The translations under genes and the position numbers were made by a program. From positions 1,472,132 to 1,536,131 of the forward strand of contig OY282519.1 of NCBI GenBank assembly GCA_958296405.1: a stretch of 64,000 nt of DNA, read 5' to 3'. The number at the start of each line of letters is the position of its first letter. Position 1 is the stretch's first letter. Below are positions 51,319 through 61,661 of the stretch, one piece after another. The DNA comes from an uncultured Pseudomonadales bacterium. Lineage in GTDB: Bacteria; Pseudomonadota; Gammaproteobacteria; Pseudomonadales; Azotimanducaceae. The notes beneath the pieces are model-generated. The model saw only the letters and a list, made by a program, of their open reading frames with translations. It had not been told where the DNA came from and ran no database searches.

Positions 51319-52530
51319 TCAAGGCGCGTCGGCGAGGCAGCGCCGCATCCGCTCCGTTAGGTGGCTTGGGCTGACGCGGGCGAGTTGCACGTCATCGCAG
51401 CCGAGATAGCGCGCGTACTCCCACACGGCGGCGTTGAAGGCCGCATCGAAGGCGTCCGGCAGGCCGTCGTCGAGGTGCAGGCGCTTGATCTCGAACAAAC
51501 CCGCCTCCCGGTGCGCCTTGCAGTCCATCAGCCCGACGAAGCCGTCCCGAAACAGCACCGGCAGGCAGTAGTACCCCCACTGGCGCTTCGGTTCGGGCAC
51601 ATAGCACTCGATGCGGAAATCCAAGTTGAAGAGGGCCAGCGCCCGATCGCGCTGAATGACGCTGTTGTCGAAGGGCGACAGGATGCGTGCGGCCACCGCC
51701 GGCTTCGGCGGCCGCAATGCTAGCGTGGCCGGCGCAGCGTGGTAGAGGCTGCCGTCGGGTCCCTGCTCCGTCGCCAGCGCACCGGCTTGCAGCCGCTCGC
51801 CGAGCACGTCCTTCACCGTCGCGCGCAAGGGAGCGCTGTGGTGGCGGCCGTAGGTGAAGGCGCGGGCGGCGGCCACTCCGTGGGCGGCGAGGGTGGTGTC
51901 GATCAAGTGCTCGGCCTGCTCGCGCAGGGAGGGGCAGGCGGTGGCGACGTGCGATGGCAGCACCCGCTCGGCGAGGTCATAGCGTTTTTGGAAGCCATCG
52001 CGCCCAACGCACATGAGGTCGCCCTGCATGAAGAGCTGCTCCAGCGCCCGTTTGGCCGGCTTCCAATCCCACCAACTCGCGCCGCGGCGGTGGCTCTCTT
52101 CGAAGTCGCGCGCCATCAGCGGCCCCTCGGTGCGTACGCGGTCCAGCACCCGGCGCATCAGCGGCTTGTCGCGGCAGCGCGGCGAACCATGTTCGGTGTT
52201 CTCGCCGCGCGCGTACGCGCGCATCGCCGGCAGGGCGAAGCGATAGTCCCGCATGGGCAGGAAGGCGGCGGCGTGGTGCCAGTACTCAAACGCCTCGCCG
52301 CGCGCGACGAGTTGGCTGGGAAAGTCGTCCCGATAGCTGCCAGCACGGCTCCAAAACGTGTGGTGGTGGGCCCTGGCCACCACGGAAATCGTGTCGATCT
52401 GCACATAGCCGAGCCGCTCGAGGGCCTGCAGAGCGCCATCGCGCCCCGTGCCGATGCGCCGCTTGCCCAATAGCCCTTGATGCGCCAAGGCGATGCGGGC
52501 GAGGGCCGCGCGGGGGATTTGCGCCGTCAT
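51319..52530 (-). CDS. ycaQ: Winged-helix DNA glycosylase, YcaQ/AlkX-type
   Basis: The 403-residue product belongs to the HTH_42 family, whose E. coli member YcaQ (AlkX) unhooks interstrand DNA crosslinks and excises alkylated bases. The catalytic motif Q-hydrophobic-D is visible as YVQID near residue 44, and the family sequence [11 protein letters not shown] and [13 protein letters not shown] follow. The C-terminal winged-helix part includes [18 protein letters not shown]. It ends facing the phosphatase-like gene and diverges from the HIT gene. Confidence 0.85.
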   Translation of the reverse strand: MTAQIPRAALARIALAHQGLLGKRRIGTGRDGALQALERLGYVQIDTISVVARAHHHTFWSRAGSYRDDFPSQLVARGEAFEYWHHAAAFLPMRDYRFALPAMRAYARGENTEHGSPRCRDKPLMRRVLDRVRTEGPLMARDFEESHRRGASWWDWKPAKRALEQLFMQGDLMCVGRDGFQKRYDLAERVLPSHVATACPSLREQAEHLIDTTLAAHGVAAARAFTYGRHHSAPLRATVKDVLGERLQAGALATEQGPDGSLYHAAPATLALRPPKPAVAARILSPFDNSVIQRDRALALFNLDFRIECYVPEPKRQWGYYCLPVLFRDGFVGLMDCKAHREAGLFEIKRLHLDDGLPDAFDAAFNAAVWEYARYLGCDDVQLARVSPSHLTERMRRCLADAP

Positions 52531-52638
52531 GGGTGGGAGCGCCGGAGGGGCGGTGCCGCTGCTGCGGGCAGGGCGCTGTGGGCGTGGCGGACGGGTTCAA
52601 TCATGTATGCTCTCGCTCAGTCGTTCAGGCGTGCCGGC

Positions 52639-52980
52639 ATGACAGACTGCCTATTTTGCAAGATCGCCGCGCACGACATCCCCGCGGATGTCGTCTTCGA
52701 GGACGACGTCGTCATCGCCTTCAACGACATCGCGCCGCAGGCGCCCGTACACATCCTCATCATTCCCAAGGCGCACATCGCCAGCGCCAACGAACTCGAC
52801 GACGGCCACGCCCACATCGTCGGGCGCTTGGCGTTGCGGGCGCAGGCCTTGGCGGAGGAACGCGGCATTGCCGAACCGGGCTATCGGCTCATCGTGAACT
52901 GCAACCCGCAAGGCGGCCAAACGGTGTATCACTTGCACATGCATCTGCTCGGTGGGCGGCAGCTAGGGGGTCTTGGATGA
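52639..52980 (+). CDS. hinT: HIT-family hydrolase (HinT-like)
   Basis: A 113-residue protein starting [20 protein letters not shown] has the HIT histidine triad [13 protein letters not shown] (H-x-H-x-H). HinT hydrolyses purine nucleoside phosphoramidates such as AMP-lysine. The two N-terminal cysteines (CLFC) fit the zinc-binding branch. A longer in-frame start exists but lies in proline/arginine-rich sequence. Its stop overlaps coq7 (ATGA), an arrangement that allows coupled translation. Confidence 0.92.
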   Translation: MTDCLFCKIAAHDIPADVVFEDDVVIAFNDIAPQAPVHILIIPKAHIASANELDDGHAHIVGRLALRAQALAEERGIAEPGYRLIVNCNPQGGQTVYHLHMHLLGGRQLGGLG

Positions 52981-53597
52981 GTTGGATGGATGAGATGATC
53001 GGCGTCTTCGACCGAGGGCTGCGCGCTGTCACCGGCGTGACGCCGGCGGAACGCGAAGCGCCACCGGCAGAGGAAGGCGAGCTCACGGATGCCGAGCGTC
53101 GCCACGCCGCCGCGCTGATGCGCGTGAACCATGTGGGTGAGGTGTGCGCCCAAGCGCTCTATGAAGGGCAGGCGCTCACCGCCGGCAAACCGGAGGTGCG
53201 CGAGGCGTTGCGCGAAGCCGCCGCCGAGGAGGCGGATCACTTGGCTTGGTGCCGCGAGCGCATCGACGAACTGGGCGGCCGGCCGAGCCTCTTGGCGCCG
53301 CTCTTCTATGGCGCCTCGATGGCGGTGGGGGTCGCCGCCGGCGCATTGGGAGACCGGGTGAGCCTCGGCTTCGTCGCGGCGACGGAAGATCAAGTGACGG
53401 AGCATCTAGACCGCCACTTGCAGTCGCTGCCGGAGGCGGACGCGCGCAGCCGCGCCATCTTGGAGGCCATGCGCGAAGACGAGAGCCGCCACGGTGTCAA
53501 TGCCTTGAAGGGCGGCGGGGTGGAGTTCCCGCCCTTGGCGCGGCAAGCCATGACGCTGATCTCCCGAGCGATGACGGAAACCACCTATCGGATCTAG
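52977..53597 (+). CDS. coq7: 3-demethoxyubiquinol 3-hydroxylase
   Basis: Coq7 hydroxylates the demethoxyubiquinone ring in ubiquinone synthesis, with a diiron centre. The 206-residue product has the ferritin-like carboxylate ligands: [32 protein letters not shown] and EDESRHGVN, the two E-x2-H motifs of the family. It is the Coq7 rather than the flavin UbiF type. It starts within the HIT stop codon, and no other ubi genes are near. Confidence 0.94.
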   Translation: MSWMDEMIGVFDRGLRAVTGVTPAEREAPPAEEGELTDAERRHAAALMRVNHVGEVCAQALYEGQALTAGKPEVREALREAAAEEADHLAWCRERIDELGGRPSLLAPLFYGASMAVGVAAGALGDRVSLGFVAATEDQVTEHLDRHLQSLPEADARSRAILEAMREDESRHGVNALKGGGVEFPPLARQAMTLISRAMTETTYRI

Positions 53598-53675
53598 CTG
53601 GGCGCGTGCCGCTTGGCCGCGGCGCGCGCCGGGCCACCCCCATGAAAGCGCTTGCATCCAAGGGCTTGGGCGGCG

Positions 53676-54413
53676 CTAGCTATCGCTCAACGGCGGATGG
53701 TAGATCACCTGCACCGTCGTGCCCTCTGGGTCTTGGCAGTAGAAGCTGCGGGCGCCGTCCCGATGCGTCTTGGGTTGCGTCAGGATGGGTACTTGCGCTG
53801 CCACCAAGAAGGCGTGCCAACCATCCACATCCTCTGGGCGGTGCGCGATGAAGCCGATGTGGTCGAGGCGCTGGCCAGCCTTGGCCGGGCCGCTGGCGGC
53901 ACGGTGCAGCGCCAAGTTGTCGCAGCCGGACGTCAAGTAGCAGTTGTCCGCATCTGGGCGCCACTCCACGGCCATGCCCATGAGTTCCGTGTAGAACCGT
54001 TCGGTGGCCTCGAAGCGGGCGGCGAACAGGGCGACGTGGCGCAGCCCCGCCAACGGGGGCGGGCGGTGCCCGGCGTTGGGGGCGTCTTCTTCCCCAACCG
54101 GTGCCGCGGGAGTCGTCGGCGCACCCTCCACCAAGGTGAGGTCGGTCTTGGCAACGCGGTGGCGAATGGCCTTCACCGGCGCGTAATCTGGGTCGTCCAG
54201 AAACGCGCGGGCGGCAGCCGCGCTCGGAAACTCAAGCACCACGAGGCGAGCTGGCTGCCAAGCGCCCTCCAACGTCTCATGGGTGCCGCCGCGCACGAGG
54301 TACCTGCCGCCGTGCCGGGCGATGAGCGGTGGGGTGCGGCGCACATATTCGGCGTAGGCATCGGCGTCCTGCACATGCACATCAACGATGAGGTAGGCGC
54401 TCACGCGGCGCAC
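53676..54413 (-). CDS. DUF1330-like domain fused to a glyoxalase/VOC domain
   Basis: Residues about 1-100 match DUF1330-type proteins ([38 protein letters not shown]). Residues about 120-245 are a VOC fold ([48 protein letters not shown]) with the usual metal-site His and Glu. A linker rich in Pro/Ala joins them. The gene overlaps trpC by 13 bases and is the last of the trpG-trpD-trpC run. Substrate unknown; the fusion may act on an aromatic or dicarbonyl compound. Confidence 0.75.
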   Translation of the reverse strand: MRRVSAYLIVDVHVQDADAYAEYVRRTPPLIARHGGRYLVRGGTHETLEGAWQPARLVVLEFPSAAAARAFLDDPDYAPVKAIRHRVAKTDLTLVEGAPTTPAAPVGEEDAPNAGHRPPPLAGLRHVALFAARFEATERFYTELMGMAVEWRPDADNCYLTSGCDNLALHRAASGPAKAGQRLDHIGFIAHRPEDVDGWHAFLVAAQVPILTQPKTHRDGARSFYCQDPEGTTVQVIYHPPLSDS

Positions 54414-55201
54414 TCCCTTGTTTGCGGCGTGCCGAACAGCGCCGTGAGCGCCGCGCCCGGGTCTGCCTCGCGCATGAACGCCTCGCCGACGAGGAAGGCG
54501 TTGACGCCGGCTTCACGCAAGCGGTGCGCGTCCGCAGGCGAGCGGATGCCGCTTTCGGTCACCACCTGCGCCCCGTCTGGAATGGCGGCTAAGAGTTTGA
54601 GGGTGGTGTCCAGCGATGTCTCGAAGGTGCTCAGGTTGCGGTTGTTGATGCCAATCAGCGTGGGTGCCGCCGGCAGCGCGGCTTCCAGTTCGCGCCGGTC
54701 ATGCACTTCCACCAAGGCGTCCATGCCGAGTTCCGCCGCGAGCGCGCCGAACGCGGCGATCTGCTCGGTTTCCAGCGCGGCGGCGATCAGCAGCACACAA
54801 TCCGCGCCGAGTGCGCGCGCCTCGAAGAGCTGGTACTCGTGGACGACGAAATCTTTGCGCAAGGTCGGTAGCGACGTGGCCCGTCGCGCTTGGCAGAGAT
54901 GGTCGTCGCCGCCCAAGAAGTAGCGCTCGTCGGTGAGCACCGATAGGCACGCGGCGCCGGCGGCTTCATAGGCGCGGGCGATCGCGGCCGGCTCGAAGCG
55001 CTCGCGGATGACGCCTTTGCTGGGGGAAGCCTTCTTCACCTCCGCGATCACCGCCGGCGTCCGGCGCTCTAGGGCCGCGGCGAAGCCTCGGCAGGCATCC
55101 GCCGATTCCGCGGCGGCGCGCACCGTGGCCAAGGGCCGTCGCTGCTGTCGCTCAGCCACCTCGGCCGCCTTGTGCGCCAAAATCTCGCTCAGGATGTTCA
55201 T
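54401..55201 (-). CDS. trpC: Indole-3-glycerol phosphate synthase
   Basis: TrpC closes the indole ring from CdRP in tryptophan synthesis. The 266-residue TIM barrel has the N-terminal [20 protein letters not shown], the catalytic Lys in [25 protein letters not shown] with the second Lys, and [14 protein letters not shown]. It is a monofunctional enzyme (no TrpF fused). Spacing to trpD is 10 bp. Confidence 0.97.
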   Translation of the reverse strand: MNILSEILAHKAAEVAERQQRRPLATVRAAAESADACRGFAAALERRTPAVIAEVKKASPSKGVIRERFEPAAIARAYEAAGAACLSVLTDERYFLGGDDHLCQARRATSLPTLRKDFVVHEYQLFEARALGADCVLLIAAALETEQIAAFGALAAELGMDALVEVHDRRELEAALPAAPTLIGINNRNLSTFETSLDTTLKLLAAIPDGAQVVTESGIRSPADAHRLREAGVNAFLVGEAFMREADPGAALTALFGTPQTRECAA

Positions 55202-55211
55202 GCTGGCGCCA

Positions 55212-56264
55212 TCAGGCTTGCGCCATGAGGTTCGAGAGCCGAACCAGCTCCGCGAGCCGTTCCCGGGCTTGCCCGGTGGCGATGACGTCTTGCGCCATCG
55301 CCACGCCGTCGGCCAAGTTCAGCACGATGCCGGCGGCATAGATGGCCGCGCCGGCGTTCAGCGCCACCAATTCGGCCGCGGCCCCCGCCTCGCTGGCAAG
55401 GGATTGTCGAATGAGCGCGGCGCTCGCCGCGGGCGACGCGGCCCGCAGGGCGTCCACCGGGTGGCGGGACAGGCCAAAGTCCTCCGGTGCCACGTCGTAC
55501 TCGCGCACGGCGCCGGCATCGAGTTCCACGATGTGGGAAGGCGCGGCGATGGACAACTCATCCAAGCCGTCGGCATGCACCACTAAGGCGCGCTCTGCCC
55601 CCAGCAGCCCTGCCACCTCCGCCACCGTGCGCTGCCATTCTGGCGAGAAAACGCCGATGAGCTGGCGTTTGGCGCCGGCTGGGTTCGTCAAGGGGCCGAG
55701 CAGGTTGAAGACAGTGCGCACGCCGAGCTCGCGGCGCACGGGTGCTGCGTGGCGCATGGCGCTGTGATGCGTTGGCGCGAACATGAAGCCGATGCCGGCC
55801 TGCTCGATGCAACGGGCAATTTGCGCCGGCGTGAGATTCAAGCTGACGCCCAGCGCTTCCAGCGCGTCGGCGCTGCCACTTTGGCTGGTGACGCCGCGGT
55901 TGCCGTGCTTGGCGACGTGCGCCCCGGCGCCGGCGGCCACGAACGCCGCCGCGGTGGACACGTTGAAGAGCTTCGCCGCGCCGCTGCCGCCGGTGCCGCA
56001 GGTGTCCACCAAGTTGGGCGCGTCCACCGCCACCTTTGTGGACAGGGCGCGCATCGCTTCCGCGGCGCCGGCGATCTCCTCGGCGGATTCGCCGTGCATC
56101 CGCAGCCCCATCAACACGGCGCCGATTTGCGCGGGGGTGGCATCGCCGGCCATGATCGCGTCGAACACCGCTCGCGTCTCGGCGCGGCTCAAGCCGCTTC
56201 CTGCGATCAGGCGTTCCAAGGCCGCGTTGATGGGAGATGGCATCGGGTTGCTGGCGGCGTTCAC
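55212..56264 (-). CDS. trpD: Anthranilate phosphoribosyltransferase
   Basis: TrpD couples anthranilate to PRPP. The 350-residue length is normal. It shows the PRPP-binding loop [40 protein letters not shown] and [13 protein letters not shown]. Its start overlaps the trpG stop by 4 bases. trpE is not upstream here, so the glutaminase partner subunit is elsewhere. Confidence 0.97.
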   Translation of the reverse strand: MNAASNPMPSPINAALERLIAGSGLSRAETRAVFDAIMAGDATPAQIGAVLMGLRMHGESAEEIAGAAEAMRALSTKVAVDAPNLVDTCGTGGSGAAKLFNVSTAAAFVAAGAGAHVAKHGNRGVTSQSGSADALEALGVSLNLTPAQIARCIEQAGIGFMFAPTHHSAMRHAAPVRRELGVRTVFNLLGPLTNPAGAKRQLIGVFSPEWQRTVAEVAGLLGAERALVVHADGLDELSIAAPSHIVELDAGAVREYDVAPEDFGLSRHPVDALRAASPAASAALIRQSLASEAGAAAELVALNAGAAIYAAGIVLNLADGVAMAQDVIATGQARERLAELVRLSNLMAQA

Positions 56265-56851
56265 GCCGTCGCCGTGGCCGTCAAGAAGTTGCGCAGCAGT
56301 TGGCGCCCCGTGTTCGTCATGATGGATTCTGGATGGAACTGCACGCCCTCGACCGGGTGCTCGCGATGCTTCACGCCCATCACTTCATCCTCGGCGCCGT
56401 CCGGCAGGCGCGTCCACGCAGTGACGGCCAAGCAATCGGGCAGGGTGTCCCGCGCCAGCACCAGCGAGTGGTAGCGCGTCGCCTCGAAGCCGTCTGGCAG
56501 CCCTTGGAAGACGCCGGCGCCGCCGTGATGGATTGGGGAGAGCTTGCCGTGCATCACCTCCCGCGCGCGCACGACGTCGCCGCCGTACGCTTGGCCGACG
56601 CTCTGATGCCCCAAGCAGATGCCGAGGATTGGCAGCACCGACCCGAAACGGCGCACCACCTCAAGGGAAATGCCGGCCTCGTTCGGCGTGCAGGGGCCGG
56701 GCGAGATGACGATGCGCTCCGGCGCCATGCGTTCAATGTCCGCGAGGGTGATTTCGTCGTTGCGGCGCACTGTCACGTCTGCACCCAACTCGCCCAAGTA
56801 CTGGGCGACGTTGTAGGTGAAGGAATCGTAGTTGTCGATCAGGAGCACCAT
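56261..56851 (-). CDS. trpG: Anthranilate synthase glutamine amidotransferase component
   Basis: TrpG supplies ammonia to TrpE (or to PabB, since the two share glutaminases in many bacteria). The 196-residue class I amidotransferase begins [20 protein letters not shown] and has the catalytic Cys in [14 protein letters not shown] and the His-Glu in VQFHPESI. It is the first gene of the trpGDC run; I see no attenuator-like leader or TrpR-type operator in the short upstream region. Confidence 0.96.
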   Translation of the reverse strand: MVLLIDNYDSFTYNVAQYLGELGADVTVRRNDEITLADIERMAPERIVISPGPCTPNEAGISLEVVRRFGSVLPILGICLGHQSVGQAYGGDVVRAREVMHGKLSPIHHGGAGVFQGLPDGFEATRYHSLVLARDTLPDCLAVTAWTRLPDGAEDEVMGVKHREHPVEGVQFHPESIMTNTGRQLLRNFLTATATA

Positions 56852-57083
56852 GGCGCGGCCCACGCCCGCCCCAAGGGGCAATGGCGGAAAGCGTACTGAA
56901 ACGCGGGGCAGTCCGCTACGGCTGCCGCGCTGGCCGCGGCCTTTGCGTCCGCCGTGGTAGGCTCGCCAACGTTGGCTTAGGTATGCTCGTTTCGGCAGCG
57001 GGTGCCGACTTCCGCTTCGACGGCAGCGCTCGCAGCGTCGAGATGGGTTGCATCGGCAAGTAGCTGCCCCGGAATGAATCGGC

Positions 57084-57881
57084 ATGGAACTCGCGCTGCG
57101 CCTCGCCGGCATCTTGGCAGTCGGCTACGCCGCCATCTGCCTCGCGCTCTTTCTGCTGCAAGGGCGGATGATCTTCTTTCCCCGACCCTTGCAGGCGACG
57201 CCCTCGGCGCCGGGGGTGGCGCCGGTGGCAGTGGAGCGCCCGGATGCCATCCTGCGGGGCTGGGTGACGAATCCAGACGCGGCTGGGCCCCTCGTCATCT
57301 ACTTCGGCGGCAACGCCGAAGAACTCTCGGAAACCGTGGCGACCTTCGCTGGTCTCGATGCGGTCACGGCCCTCGTCAACTACCGCGGCTATGGCGCGAG
57401 CTCCGGCCTGCCGAGCGCGGCGCACTTGGTGGCCGACGCGGCGGCGGTGGTTGAAGACTTGCGCGAACGCTTTGGCGCCGGGCGCAAGACGGTGCTGATT
57501 GGACGCAGCCTGGGCAGCGGCATCGCTGCGCTGGCGGCGCAGGCCACGGGCGTGGATGGCCTCATCCTGGTCAGTCCCTACCGCAGCATCGAACGCATCG
57601 CGCAAAGCCGGTTCCCGTACATTCCGGTGCGCTGGCTGTTGCGCCACAACATCGACGCCGCCGCGGCCGTGCCGGACCTGCCGCCCCGCACCCTCGTTGT
57701 CTACGCCGTGGCAGACCGGGTGGTGCCCACCGCCGAATCCCGCGCCTTGGTCGCCCTGCTGCCGCCAACGACGCAGGTGGTGGAGTTCAACGGCGCACAC
57801 GGCGTGCCGCTGACCACGCCGCCGATCTGGCCGGCGATCAGCGCCTTCGTGGGCGCGTTCGGGGCGCCGGCCGCGCTCTAG
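57084..57881 (+). CDS. Alpha/beta-hydrolase, membrane-anchored (YfhR-like)
   Basis: The 265-residue product begins with a hydrophobic anchor ([19 protein letters not shown]) and continues as an alpha/beta-hydrolase of the YfhR/ABHD17 type. The nucleophile elbow is [11 protein letters not shown], with [10 protein letters not shown] before it and the late acid and His in AVADRVVP and NGAHGVPL. The anchor would keep it at the inner membrane facing the cytoplasm or periplasm. Substrate unknown. Its stop is just over the end of the convergent amidohydrolase. Confidence 0.8.
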   Translation: MELALRLAGILAVGYAAICLALFLLQGRMIFFPRPLQATPSAPGVAPVAVERPDAILRGWVTNPDAAGPLVIYFGGNAEELSETVATFAGLDAVTALVNYRGYGASSGLPSAAHLVADAAAVVEDLRERFGAGRKTVLIGRSLGSGIAALAAQATGVDGLILVSPYRSIERIAQSRFPYIPVRWLLRHNIDAAAAVPDLPPRTLVVYAVADRVVPTAESRALVALLPPTTQVVEFNGAHGVPLTTPPIWPAISAFVGAFGAPAAL

Positions 57882-59572
57882 CCGCGGATGAACTCGCGGA
57901 TCACCTCGCCGGGCCGATTGCCGGTGTACTCGCCGTCCTTTATCACCACTTGGCCGGCCACCAGCGTTGCGTCGTAGCCCTTGCTCTTCACCACCAGACG
58001 CCCGCCGTTGTGCGGGAAGTCGTTGACGTACTCGGGGTGGCAGGAGCGCAGCGCGTCGTAGTCGATGACGTTGAGGTCTGCGTGCCAGCCCTCGCGGATT
58101 TCGCCGCGTTCCTTGAGCCCGAGCACCTGCGCAGACTTGCCGGTGATGCGATGCACTGCTTCGGGCAGGGTGTACACGCCGCGGTCGCGGGTGAGTTCGC
58201 CGAGCAGGAACGTGGGCGAATCCGCATCGGTGAACTGGCCGACATGTGCGCCGGCGTCGCCGAGCATCGGCACCACATGCGGCATGCGCATATAGGCCCA
58301 CTGGTTCTCAAGCGAGCCGCCGAAGGCCCACAAGTTCCAGAGTTCCTTGCCGTCCGAGGCGATGAGGCGGTCCACATACACCTCCACCGGGTCCTTGCCG
58401 GCAGCGTCGGCGAGTTGCTGCAAGTTGTTCTTGTTCTCCAAATCGAAGTCTGGGAACTCGCCGGTGCCCATCGGGTGCAGGATGTTCGCCGTCTGCTTGA
58501 AGCCGCCGGCCTCCTTCGCCTCGTCGATGAGCCGCTTGCGCGTGGCCGGATCCTTGAGCGCGGCGGCGCGCTCCGCAATGTTGGGCAGTTGCATCAGTTC
58601 CTTCCAGCCGGGCGTGCTCAGGAACGCCTGCTGCGCCAGGCCGAAGAAGGAGCCGCTTGGCCGCGTGTGGCAGATGGATGTGATGCGCCGCCCTGCCTCG
58701 TTATTGCGGGCGAGGAAGTCTTGCCAGTTGGACACGCCGCCATCGCCGTTGCCGCCGGCGCCGCCGGAAAACAGCACTTGGCAGCCGAGTTCCGCGCCGC
58801 GCTCGAACATGTCGCGTTCGATCTGGCGGCGGGTGCGCATGTCCGGCGCCACTTGGTAGAGGCCGCCGCGGCCGCCGGCATCCACTACGGCCTGTTGGAT
58901 GGCCTCGGTCTCGCGGGGATTGGCCCAGGTGCCTGGGGTGAGCCGGCCGTCCGGCACGCGATGGCCGAGGAAGCGGGATGTCGAGAAGCCGACAGCGCCG
59001 CCGCCGATGGATTCCTTCACCAACTCGACGATGTGTGCGAGCTCTTTGGCGTCCGCCTGCACGCCTTCGTCGCAGCTCTTGTCGCCCATCGCCTCGAAGC
59101 GGATGGCGGAGTGGCCCACCAGCCCCACCACGTTCAGCGCCGGCCGCAGCGCCTGCACGCTGTCCAAATACTCGCCGAAGCTGGTCCAGTTCCACGGCAG
59201 GCCATCCATGATGGCGTCTGCGGCGATGTTCTCCACCGCCTCCATGAGCTTGGCCAGATAGCGCCGATTGCTCTCGGCGCAGGGCGCGAAGGTGACGCCG
59301 CAGTTGCCGATCAGCGCGGTGGTGACGCCGTGGTAGGAACTGGGGCGCATTTCCGGCTCCCAGCCTATCTGCGCGTCGAGGTGAGTGTGCAGGTCGATGA
59401 AGCCGGGCGTGACCAGCTTGCCGCCGGCGTCGATGGTTTGCCCGGCGGCTTCGCCGGCGAGATCGCCGACGCGGCTGATGCGCCCGTCGTCGATGGCGAC
59501 ATCGGCGCGTTTCGTGGCGGCGCCGCTGCCGTCCACGACGGTGCCGCCGGAGATGATGGTTTGGTGGCCCAT
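57878..59572 (-). CDS. Amidohydrolase, N-acyl-D-amino-acid deacylase type
   Basis: A 564-residue amidohydrolase-3 enzyme from an ATG with AAGGAG upstream. The metal motif is PGFIDLHTHLDAQIGWEP (H-x-H), and the Cys/Asp-rich NCGVTFAPC is typical of D-aminoacylases. The C-terminal part has VMPMLGDAGAH-like metal-site sequence. Such enzymes release D-amino acids or similar from N-acyl derivatives. It is divergent from the aldolase-TRAP operon, and may act on a related substrate, which is only inference. Confidence 0.82.
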   Translation of the reverse strand: MGHQTIISGGTVVDGSGAATKRADVAIDDGRISRVGDLAGEAAGQTIDAGGKLVTPGFIDLHTHLDAQIGWEPEMRPSSYHGVTTALIGNCGVTFAPCAESNRRYLAKLMEAVENIAADAIMDGLPWNWTSFGEYLDSVQALRPALNVVGLVGHSAIRFEAMGDKSCDEGVQADAKELAHIVELVKESIGGGAVGFSTSRFLGHRVPDGRLTPGTWANPRETEAIQQAVVDAGGRGGLYQVAPDMRTRRQIERDMFERGAELGCQVLFSGGAGGNGDGGVSNWQDFLARNNEAGRRITSICHTRPSGSFFGLAQQAFLSTPGWKELMQLPNIAERAAALKDPATRKRLIDEAKEAGGFKQTANILHPMGTGEFPDFDLENKNNLQQLADAAGKDPVEVYVDRLIASDGKELWNLWAFGGSLENQWAYMRMPHVVPMLGDAGAHVGQFTDADSPTFLLGELTRDRGVYTLPEAVHRITGKSAQVLGLKERGEIREGWHADLNVIDYDALRSCHPEYVNDFPHNGGRLVVKSKGYDATLVAGQVVIKDGEYTGNRPGEVIREFIRG

Positions 59573-59832
59573 GGCTTGCTCCTTGATGCGTTTTGAGCGG
59601 CCCGGAGCCAGTTTTCGGCCCCGAGGTCGCAAGGCAGGTGCGGAGCATAGCGCATCGCCCGGCGGCGGGCGATTTGAGCGGGCGCTGCGGCAGAGGGCTC
59701 GCGCAAGCGGCGCCCAAGCCGTTCGCGCCGGCGCGGGAGCGATAACATACGCAGCGAGCGGCTTGGCGGGCGTGGCCGGGGTTGGACGCTCGCCAACGCC
59801 ACGCCACGGAACGCGCAAGGGGAGGGAGAGCC

Positions 59833-60558
59833 ATGGGGTCAGCGCTTGAGCAAGCGCGCGCCGCGCGCCAGCGCGACTTGGTGCTCGGCTATCGCATCTT
59901 CGCGGCGCTAGGTTGGGGCGACATGGGCGACGGCCACATCAGCGCTAGGGACCCGGAGCGCGAGGACTGTTTCTGGGTGCTGGCGGACGACACGCCCTTC
60001 CCCCACGCCAGCGTGGAGGACTTGGTGTTGGTCGGCCCTGATGGTGCGCCGCTAGCGGGGTCGCGCGGCGCCAACCCGCCGGCATACTTCATCCACTGGC
60101 CCATCCTCGCCGCGCGGCGGGACATCGTGAGCGCCGCGCACACGCACACGCCGCATGGCACGCCGTTTTCCGCCCAGGCGCGTGGCATCGAGCCGATCAC
60201 GCAGGAATCTTGCATCTTCTTTGAGGACTGCGCCGTGTTTGACGACGATGAAGTGCAGGTGCAGAGCGTCGCCTGCGGCGGGCGCATCGCCCAAGCCCTT
60301 GGCCGGCGCCGCGGCATCGTGCTGCGTAACCACGGGCTGCTCACGGTGGGCGCCACGGTGCGCGAGGCGGTGGCGTGGTTCGTGACCATGGAGCGCGTCG
60401 CGCAAGCGCATCTTGAGGTCAATGCGCCGCGCCCCATTGACGCGCCGGCCGCGCGTTTCGCCAAGGCGGATCTGGCGACGCCGCGCCACGCGCAGCGCGT
60501 GTTCAGCTTCCTCGCCCAGCACCACTTGGGGGCGCTGCACTCCCAACCGGGCACTTGA
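59833..60558 (+). CDS. Class II aldolase/adducin-family protein
   Basis: The 241-residue product starts at an ATG with GGAGGGAG 4 nt upstream. The zinc-binding His residues are seen in SAAHTHTPHG and RNHGLLTVG, the class II aldolase/epimerase pattern; DMGDGHISARD is the N-terminal substrate-site motif. Members cleave or epimerise phosphorylated sugars or 4-hydroxy-2-oxo acids. Its stop overlaps the start of a TRAP binding-protein gene (TTGA), so the transported substrate is probably the compound this enzyme handles. Confidence 0.85.
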   Translation: MGSALEQARAARQRDLVLGYRIFAALGWGDMGDGHISARDPEREDCFWVLADDTPFPHASVEDLVLVGPDGAPLAGSRGANPPAYFIHWPILAARRDIVSAAHTHTPHGTPFSAQARGIEPITQESCIFFEDCAVFDDDEVQVQSVACGGRIAQALGRRRGIVLRNHGLLTVGATVREAVAWFVTMERVAQAHLEVNAPRPIDAPAARFAKADLATPRHAQRVFSFLAQHHLGALHSQPGT

Positions 60559-61661
60559 GCGGGTCTTGGGACAGCGTCGCCGCGGCGAACGCTCGGCTTG
60601 GTCGAAGGGCCCGCGCCCTCGTGCTGGGCGTTGTGGCCATGTTGTTGGCTGCGCCCCACGCCCCCGCTGCCGAGGTTGTCGGCCCGAAGCTCCGTTGGGA
60701 TGTTTCCCTGTGGGGCAAGCCCCGCGCCGGCACGGCCATCGCGGAGCTGTTGGCGGCAGCGGCGCAAGCCAAGACCGGTGGCAGCTGGCGCGTCGTGCTG
60801 CACTACGGAGAGGCCATCTCCAAGGCGCGGGAGAACCTCGATGGCATCGCCATCGGCGCGTTCGAGGCGGCGCTCATCTGCAACTTCTACCATCCGCGCA
60901 AGAACCCGGCGCTGATGGTGCTGACGATGCCGTTCCTGCCGATGCGCAACGCCGCGGACAGCTTGCGTGTGCGCGAAGCGGTGCTCGCCCATGCCGCGGT
61001 GCGCGAGGAGCTCAAGCGCTGGAACGCCATGCCGTATGCGTCCGCGATGATGCCGCAGTACGAGATCCTGGGCCGCGGTGCGCCGCCGACGCGGCTTGAG
61101 GATTGGCGCGGGCTGTCGGTGCGCGCCGGCGGCGGCCTCGGCCAAGCCATGCGGCGCGTGGGCGCCACGCCCACTAGCTCGGCGGCGACGGAGGTTTACA
61201 CGGGCGTGCAGCAAGGCACCATGGATGCGGCGGCGTTTCCGTTCACTTATTCCCACATCTCCTACCGCATCCATGAGGTGTCGGATTGGTTCACCGGCAA
61301 CCTGTCGCCCGGCACGTCCGAGTGCCCGCTGGTGTTCAACATCGATGCCTACGAGGCCCTGCCGCCGCAGTACAAAGTCCTCTTGCAGGACATCCGGGCC
61401 GGCTTGCTCCAAGGCCAGATGCAGGCCTATGTGGACGTGGACAAGGAGAACTTGCCGATGCTGAAGCGCACGCTCGTCGAGGTGCGCTACTCGGATGAGG
61501 AGTTGGCGCGCTTTCGTGCGTTGGCCGGGCGCCCCGTCATCGATGCATGGATTGAGGACAACCAGCACCGCTTCGATGCCCGCGGCTTGGTCGAGACGAT
61601 CTATGCCGCGGTGGGCAAGACATATCCGCCGGCCGCGGCCGGCGCAGCGGCCGGCCAGTGA
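60555..61661 (+). CDS. TRAP transporter solute-binding protein (DctP-type)
   Basis: This 368-residue protein begins at a TTG and has a Sec signal peptide (core ALVLGVVAMLLAAP, likely cut after PAAA-like HAPAAEV). The mature part follows TRAP DctP proteins: ISKARENLDGIAIGAFEAAL, LTMPFLPMRNAADS, the substrate-binding Arg in GLSVRAGGG and the VYTGVQQGTMDA motif. It is the periplasmic binding subunit; the ligand, likely an organic acid bound by that Arg, is not known. Overlaps dctQ by 4 bases. Confidence 0.87.
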   Translation: MSGSWDSVAAANARLGRRARALVLGVVAMLLAAPHAPAAEVVGPKLRWDVSLWGKPRAGTAIAELLAAAAQAKTGGSWRVVLHYGEAISKARENLDGIAIGAFEAALICNFYHPRKNPALMVLTMPFLPMRNAADSLRVREAVLAHAAVREELKRWNAMPYASAMMPQYEILGRGAPPTRLEDWRGLSVRAGGGLGQAMRRVGATPTSSAATEVYTGVQQGTMDAAAFPFTYSHISYRIHEVSDWFTGNLSPGTSECPLVFNIDAYEALPPQYKVLLQDIRAGLLQGQMQAYVDVDKENLPMLKRTLVEVRYSDEELARFRALAGRPVIDAWIEDNQHRFDARGLVETIYAAVGKTYPPAAAGAAAGQ

